DNA of 38,481 nt, from IMG/VR virus record IMGVR_UViG_3300025127_000093, positions 1 to 38,481 of that record. One strand, given 5' to 3'. Under the pieces are notes generated by a model. That model did no database searches. It saw nothing but the letters and a program-made list of their open reading frames with translations, and was not told the DNA's origin. Each line of letters begins with the position of its first letter. Positions within the stretch are counted from its first letter, which is position 1. Positions 37,301 to 38,481 of this stretch are shown one piece after another. The translations under genes were made by a program, and so were the position numbers. This DNA comes from a virus.

Positions 37301-38481
37301 AACAATAATAACATCTAATCTACCATTCTTAATTGTTGCTTCAGCAACAGCACCAGATCCTCCACCACCAGTGACTATAACAGCAGGTGCTTGTGAATAT
37401 CCAGTACCTGGATCTGTAATGGTAATACTATCAAGTATACTTGTAGAAGTAAGCTGTGCGTTTATTGGGAATGATATTTCAGGGCGTAGCGTGTAGTCAT
37501 GTGGATAATCATAACCAAAATTATTGTTCTTAAGTTTCTTAATCTTACCAACATTTGCACCCTTAGTAAATACAGATGCTCCTGTACCTGCTGATGGTAT
37601 AACAACTACTAACTCAGCACCAGATCCAGTCAATCCAGTTCCAAGTATGCCAGGTATAGCATTAATATCAATTGATGCAGTAGTATAATTTTTACCTGGA
37701 GATGTGACAACTACATTATTGATTTGACCAGGAATTGTTGATCCTTCTGCATCAGTTCCATCTGCAACAGTGATAGAAACAAATCCACCTTCACCATCAC
37801 CAGTAATAGGAACGCCATTATAAGTTCCAACTGCATATTCAGTACCTGGTGCATTGATCTGCACTCTTTCAATTTGTCTACTAGATGTAATACCACTAAC
37901 AATAGGTAATTTAGTATAGAAACCACCAGGATTAACAATACGAATATCACCAATAGAACCAACTGCCTTAGTAGAACTTGTTGTGTAAGATGCTTGAGAT
38001 ATAGTTGCAGCAGCTTCTGGTTCATTAGCGAGTGGGAACTTAAGTATATCAGCACCTTTAGTAATGGTAGCACCTGCAACAGAACTGATCTCAAATGTTC
38101 CGTCATATGGAGAATTTACAACATCAAGATAACTACCAGGTACCACTGGGCTATCATCACCAGTTCTTGATGGATCAAAGTAATATGATATATTTGTTAC
38201 TATATTTCTATCAACTTTAAGTTTTACTGTAGGAGTTGGTTGTCCACCACCAGTGACACCAGGTGTACCAACTCTTTCTATAGAGTTGAATGAATATTCT
38301 AGTTTGTATAGATTATCTTTTGCAAATGATAAGTTTCCACCTGCCATAGATGAATGACTAAGATCAAACAAATACTGATGACCATAGTACATCTTTAATG
38401 TCGGTGATTTAACAAAAATACTTACAGCAGATGCTGATGTAGCAGGAGCAGTGAGAGCTGCTTGATCTAGTTTATATGTAA
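25331..38481 (-). CDS. Giant virion protein in the gp7 position, 5' end cut by window edge (at least 4,382 aa)
   Basis: The frame is open to the right edge. The Met at 38390-38392 is preceded by 29 in-frame sense codons, so it is probably internal and the protein is longer. In order: G-x-GY repeats (about 37250-37900); a conserved block with YYQDFSYAVKSS and HPASFKVFGELNL (about 36480-36600); an LNG-x2-Q-x-PG module (36060-36265); GE-type modules (about 35600-36050); a LamG-like domain (33970-34545); three copies of a helical module; eleven C-x2-D...YPR repeats (30100-33250); a carbohydrate-binding-like beta-sandwich (27590-28240); and two more LNG-x2-Q-x-PG modules and a G-x-GY repeat at the end. 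No enzyme motif is apparent. T4 gene 7 (1,032 residues, wedge initiator) lies here in T4, but likeness to gp7 is positional only. It could also be a tail fibre that replaces gp7. Confidence 0.85.
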   Translation of the reverse strand, partial: TYKLDQAALTAPATSASAVSIFVKSPTLKMYYGHQYLFDLSHSSMAGGNLSFAKDNLYKLEYSFNSIERVGTPGVTGGGQPTPTVKLKVDRNIVTNISYYFDPSRTGDDSPVVPGSYLDVVNSPYDGTFEISSVAGATITKGADILKFPLANEPEAAATISQASYTTSSTKAVGSIGDIRIVNPGGFYTKLPIVSGITSSRQIERVQINAPGTEYAVGTYNGVPITGDGEGGFVSITVADGTDAEGSTIPGQINNVVVTSPGKNYTTASIDINAIPGILGTGLTGSGAELVVVIPSAGTGASVFTKGANVGKIKKLKNNNFGYDYPHDYTLRPEISFPINAQLTSTSILDSITITDPGTGYSQAPAVIVTGGGGSGAVAEATIKNGRLDVIIVKDPGAGYSSTPTVSLRSSFNYVINLDLGLLQFAFPHGIANGAAVTLNVVDTGDGADFPLSAGAVGRLNGSTTYYAISGTANSLEDDQLKLAITAANAELGDALSFSNAGTGRQQVLTESFGGSAEANVITSTFLEGELVYQGDSLATATAQGFVSTNSGWQVGPRVLKIVDYTGDFAENQRITGVISKSSGIITDLKIARGVLEIGSITRTTGQFIDDVGKPSEIIQKIQDSYYYQDFSYAVKSSTSISEWKEILIKNVHPASFKVFGELNLNEYGFIPNKETFFSLTKSVELAQEAIVPNIQNFALVEPVYTAFNNTEVLFRQKRLTSSENILTSVVQRIDDISSLFDGERTSFPLQVNQTNIVANANQLMIVLNGVVQTPGTAFSIQQDSIVFVEPPQPPASVKYVNVTINLIQTVDLTFTNISGIFPNVGNTVVGTSSNARLTVTKVTGNTITGFITQGTFILPTAGGGGELCTVGATGFSANISTRTADININNVTTGNFPAAADVTAGTVFTGATSGAQLTITQVVGTTISGTVTLGNFQTNEIITATLSGGAAFSGTTYTVTGGVASGGLFIFGEQVTNFDGDTAKVEQVNLQTGQELPLAQLRYTVGLSTTSIEVVAYRTDNTAADAAVPAGTFTAGKNYQFGSEIVLVSAITQGSESTTLTVTRAQNGTTAVSHQEDVPVYGTDISVTDQLTLSKTAGTYQSTPGLFDIQLNDYIIAAQSGVVAQVTASSVYQDPTTNEFIGQVNISPGSSFFGLLFNRITSQTYPNVVLDNIANSSVNIVDFTDNNTPFNENFPATEQINNYVITYDNASGDLAEGEDIRNYKIEYGNSNGDFDSAENAKIRKLTFTNQKGTGFFVAGQTIRIGSLAEGEGTKAEVVGYSQARKTVYLGKIGRCQYNGQDIHAITFAGNAQISTGSFKFGGSSLLLDGTGDYVNIAASSEFAWGTGAFTLEFWVNPDSAAISGTATLLDQRENATEVAVRVYLEAAQIRYNVNGSDLVTSGATTLNNATWYHVAIVRSGSTTKIWLNGVEVGTGTDSSNFATKPIRVGMDYNGANGFTGYIDELRVSNSNRYSSAFTSQTGIHQGDTNTKLLVHFDGSNGQTYTEDWSGFVSPAIGDEFNNDSILATSRTTGAPAGFVGRTHRYLNAADHILTNKELIKAEALYIMKQVFPAHTVKGGDSAQLARLEVLIQALVDDLRNGSNSHIWTTSASYINRTTNPISIATGTIEGDVPQEVYATEIVEKISKFVINNVPWDIQDTSHSFTQVYDGTLKDSDYPSAVNFTPTGATYNPATGDMVLTSNSHGLLSPREITASNATYTATTGVLGITSNGHNLQTGDRIKLKPNSITMTCTSDGNTVSQSYPRPDDPAGQGWMEVTRIDANNFSINVGKSPTVNYTVLDATYNGQTGFMTMDIGDNDLRTAWKYTPEGAAYNPSTGVMTITIANHGFYVGDRVMFDVYSLVFTCAQDSNATDHPYPRLTDPYYNKWLAISNVTTNTFDVNVGTSSNTTTHTFQYALPNSMVRSGETLRLSKDAVSFKCSQDNFKTIHSYPRTDDPGYNTSLPIWTNGTPLTATNASYNAQTGDMVITIPSHGLTTDNEIRIELNSLTFACTKDGNKTTHSYPRATDPAAQRWLRIEEKTDDTVKVNVGIGAVADQYVHTFVSALEHSIIKRDNTITVNIGKSPTVAYIPTGQGSYNATTGALELTIGNHSLPAPTTHTVTNAVYVPSTGIMTLTIAGHNFSNGEKVKIADNSLRFTCAQDNNATNHDYPRSTDAVSNKWIPIFNVTTNTFDVQVLDNIPSTNVTAHTFVSATSGGVSKANSTIKLAPNSLVFTCTQDSNATEHLYPRSEQDRHTATTGTSYNPVTGIMSVTTAAAHGFRVGTPIMFQDLSLTFTCNEDNNATNHPYPRSTDYASNRWLFVETVPTTTTFTVQVLDKIPSTNTTTHTFVSATKGGIIEGDPAVAEAIPIDAVTSNSVTINVLNGYTPSNTTTHTLSGVVSHQYTPNGATYDATTGVMELTFATTNFTPTNATYNPTTGDMVLTIGSHTLKVGDTVRIQPNSITFTCTLDGNTAQKTYPRASSNDYAYNYDLTVTDETATTITVNVNGDGTPISDLSAHTFVSASTNAVQHGHQIKEYERIKLADGAVTFSCSMDGNSSNKAYPRATDPISGKWMEVFNVDYNKLSINVGKSPLRKFTPTHADYNPTTGFMTLTIGRHNLRRGTAVKIATNSITFRCAQDDYATDHSYPRTTDPNYNTAVTITDVTDDTITVQTLASTPSTNTSNHIFVSATADAITTGGNYSHTFVSASSNGVQRALVQTGGNYTHKFASGLANGVSTGGNYTHTFVSATSNGIDVAGDSVIISDNSLTFTCTKDGNATTHTYPRSTDPASAQVLPLTAHDANTFTINVGASKADDQYTHTWTASATNAVTKVFYSLSDCSDVITTQNNLVTILTDTLNNAILASPTDYLATVTSVSPAAEFIGGRVNGFKEVPFPVSYHDGTSDIIYTNQIDIDGQYRYRDAAYLIRQNASVIVDKATYDMLQRYPDLVLDLPGNNNGLSDAGTLQKKTDLTTIVQAIAEDLENGGNAKIVETANFYLGNNNEIRRVRLQVVQSIYAHDRLAVYIKEAITGDLTYDNTNDIITGDWDITGNNVSTYFDAVKTEVDALITTINDMIAPTDNDFDIGGDRLYFNRQYIVEEATGLTSSEFNYTLNGVSYTAFSYPGTGRTEIVVQNNLKDILLAMISDLQTGGQNSTITAMETYLNASLQIQTIEDELLAFIFAIEQVGVIGEYALNNILQDFNSGFTLPTGYAATKTDETAIRDSESPTTISTVITRFRELIKIAVNFLSPAKLAGRSAAKHILFNYNYYKEEITNQVNSQFGTGQWVYDQFLTNITDDMVHDIVATDLTDKTTAYEITLTSNIGNYTVGEVIHSSNGAYAKVLEWNEDTTYLVVAPFVGTQWANGNTIVGRTSKAVGVVNTVAAGYDWYNKPTNVQTIAHARTLTSNITGQIAGANLFNNPEAIASDWTATEATITNNSIAAPDLTITSEKIVPSTNLALHTLNRDFSLTAFETFDSGVVKFDTTNESFDTGSISADANQTFTFSAFIKAGGYTSVRFQMSLDEGTSAVQRIFFDLNLTTGTIGSVFTPQGGMSNDSAGVVPLGNGWYRAFITTTFSFGFATLQNKIIINNASGSQNYAGNGTDGIYVWGVKLTKSALDPYQSGDGTVFFSDNEYNIKQYALSTLQTYMQAALDNTLAEPSPNAGFYKFYDSSEAANYNTKSMSRIVRSNIDIIRNQIKTGTYYTQITSQNGISVPTKLYGTRSLPVALGGGLNNADYMYGLSSNVYGELESIAENSGKVVQVYQRFRIDGDITDGPYTMNETVQKQGNASINGVVYGFFEDANYKYLDVKVTAGPWAITDNVVGANNSTTAQISAIESRLHIIDLQGNFVDNIPFKGYTSGNTAQPAGAFLKNEAAVTDNTGGTLTVDTATLNGTFETNSVVYPEASRQFLDVIKYDGLELKVGAKIASTGNVRFGISIISSLATFQVGNRLYKIANGTQDLNTYAIITGVDIANNFIYAQEFQGTLTNGDQVGDYGVGSFPQGYANITTKVVTAGSASATVQDVKTVGTLKRVYLSDVAGTFDVNDAIKSIDNYKAAISAKGDLKARVKRSFKGFDGVQTTFDLSQNNGTSYLPDPAGHLLIFINGILQPPGATNAYTAFSNQIQFTEAPELGASFTGFYVGKLRQLDDISFEFDSLRQSFNLKRNEVFYSLTLTDGVQSSSIRPENNIICSLNGVIQEPGIGFEIVGSRIIFSEIPRVGSTFVAFSYVGSEADVDAAEIVPPVEPGDDIRIQGETEDRTVAVIESSNSLITFDYLGSVFGQDAVATAALTTGFIKQVQVTGGGSGYTTRPTVRVDSISGFEGNIRALVGVGGVTLSNTGTGYQNPDIAVETSVPDDWTAPDLSQYGEEVVDPEIIT
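25780..26260 (-). repeat. Two adjacent LNG-x2-Q-x-PG modules near the C-terminus of the giant protein
   Basis: The two units share F-x-L...L-x-I/S-x-NG-x-I/V-Q-x-PG, then I-x-F-x-E-x-P-x-x-G-x-x-F and Y-V-G. A third unit lies about 10 kb away in the gene at 36060-36265. The modules are about 70 residues long and look like one beta-rich domain used three times. Confidence 0.75.
27590..28240 (-). other. Carbohydrate-binding-like beta-sandwich domain in the giant protein
   Basis: The sequence TFTFSAFIKAGGYTSVRFQM, a F-x-L-x-TGTIG strand, LGNGWYRAFITTTF and then DGIYVWGVKLTKS is the pattern of a jelly-roll module common in phage tail and spike proteins. Family knowledge suggests sugar binding. 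The ligand is not predictable. Confidence 0.7.
28860..29215 (-). repeat. Third copy of a helical module in the giant protein
   Basis: The segment RLYFNRQYIVEEATG, then LKDILLAMISDLQTGGQN and ETYLNASLQIQTIEDELLAF, parallels two other copies. The common pattern is an A/F-x2-I-x-x-N-x3-I helix followed by a DL-x-x-G-x-N turn and a further helix pair. Confidence 0.65.
29360..29720 (-). repeat. Second copy of a helical module in the giant protein
   Basis: It encodes YRDAAYLIRQNASVIVDKAT, then TTIVQAIAEDLENGGNAKIV and YLG-x-NNEIRRVRLQVVQSI. This is the clearest of the three copies and looks like a compact helical bundle between beta-rich regions. Confidence 0.7.
30100..33250 (-). repeat. Eleven C-x2-D-x-N...YPR repeats in the giant protein
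   Basis: The Tyr-Pro-Arg codons lie near 30119, 30527, 30782, 31037, 31547, 31730, 31961, 32402, 32618, 32840 and 33182. Each copy has F-x-C-x2-D-x-x, usually followed by H, then YPR and often TDP. A typical unit is preceded by YNP-x-TG-x-M-x-LTI-x2-H-x-L and followed by NVG...HTFVSA. Spacing is irregular (61 to 170 residues), so it is not a simple tandem array. I do not recognise the family. Confidence 0.9.
30190..30420 (-). repeat. Short GGNYTHTFVSA tandem repeats
   Basis: Three or four units of about 20-26 residues with GGNY-x-H-x-F-x-S-x-x-x-NGV lie between the last two C-x2-D...YPR repeats. They appear to be expanded copies of the HTFVSA strand that ends each larger repeat. Confidence 0.75.
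33500..33840 (-). repeat. First copy of a helical module in the giant protein
   Basis: It encodes NAADHILTNKELIKAEALYI and RLEVLIQALVDDLRNGSNSH, matching the copies at 28860-29215 and 29360-29720 in helix pattern and in the DL-x-NG-x-N turn. It sits directly after the LamG-like domain. Confidence 0.65.
33970..34545 (-). other. LamG-like (concanavalin A-type) lectin domain in the giant protein
   Basis: The sequence GGSSLLLDGTGDYVNI, FTLEFWVNPDS, then TWYHVAIVRSGSTTKIWLNG and GYIDELRVSNSNRY is the standard LamG/pentraxin-type jelly roll. It runs about 190 residues. Such domains often bind carbohydrate in phage adhesins, so a role in host surface contact is likely. Confidence 0.88.
36060..36265 (-). 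repeat. First LNG-x2-Q-x-PG module in the giant protein
   Basis: It encodes FDGERTSFPLQVNQTN, then LMIVLNGVVQTPG and IVFVEPPQPP. It matches the two adjacent C-terminal modules at 25780-26260 in strand order and in the NG...Q-x-PG turn. Confidence 0.72.

Noticed and set aside
37711-38106. Minus-strand open frame of 131 codons inside the giant gene
   Set aside because: It is in another frame of the giant gene, Leu-rich and without start signals. It is a shadow of low-complexity coding.
38390-38392. ATG as the start of the giant protein
   Set aside because: In-frame sense codons continue to the window edge with a normal Thr/Ser/Ala-rich composition, and no ribosome site or promoter precedes this ATG. 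The true start is probably outside.

Overview
The window is a continuous stretch of the virion-structure region of a T4-like marine myovirus, most likely a cyanomyovirus of Prochlorococcus or Synechococcus. A related pelagimyophage cannot be excluded. The reasons are: low-GC DNA; every gene on the minus strand, packed with gaps of a few bases or overlaps; recognisable T4 gp8, gp13, gp14 and gp15; a DUF4815 protein typical of marine T4-like phages; and three NATAAATA-type late promoters. I saw no RNA gene, integrase, transposon or CRISPR array.

In the direction of transcription (right to left) the order is: a giant protein of at least 4,382 residues, cut by the right edge, in the slot where T4 has gene 7; a 409-residue fibre-like protein ending in a cupredoxin domain; a 1,445-residue protein with cupredoxin and YHYH domains; gp8 (baseplate wedge); a 2,415-residue DUF4815 protein where T4 has genes 9 and 10; two small coiled-coil proteins where T4 has gene 11; a 2,657-residue repeat fibre with an Mtd-like N-terminus where T4 has gene 12 and wac; gp13 and gp14 (neck); and gp15 (tail sheath terminator), cut by the left edge. 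The order thus matches T4 7-8-9-10-11-12-wac-13-14-15. The core wedge and neck proteins are recognisable, while the T4 fibre and spike proteins are replaced by very large repeat proteins.

Regulation is visible at three places. CATAAATA late promoters stand before the 409-residue gene, before gp8 and before the 2,657-residue fibre gene. The last is preceded by a clear intrinsic terminator, so the window falls into at least four late transcription segments. gp13, gp14 and gp15 have no visible promoter of their own and probably depend on transcription through the 8-kb fibre gene.

Three points stand out. First, two kinds of small beta-rich repeat, one with a GE-x-V-x-G-x-TSG pattern and one with a G-x-GY pattern, are scattered across almost all the large virion proteins and are even inserted in the core proteins gp8 and gp14. 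Second, two adjacent virion proteins carry complete His, Cys, His, Met sets as in type-1 copper sites, and a third copy has lost its ligands. Third, the giant protein has eleven copies of a Cys-x2-Asp...Tyr-Pro-Arg repeat that I do not recognise, plus lectin-like domains.
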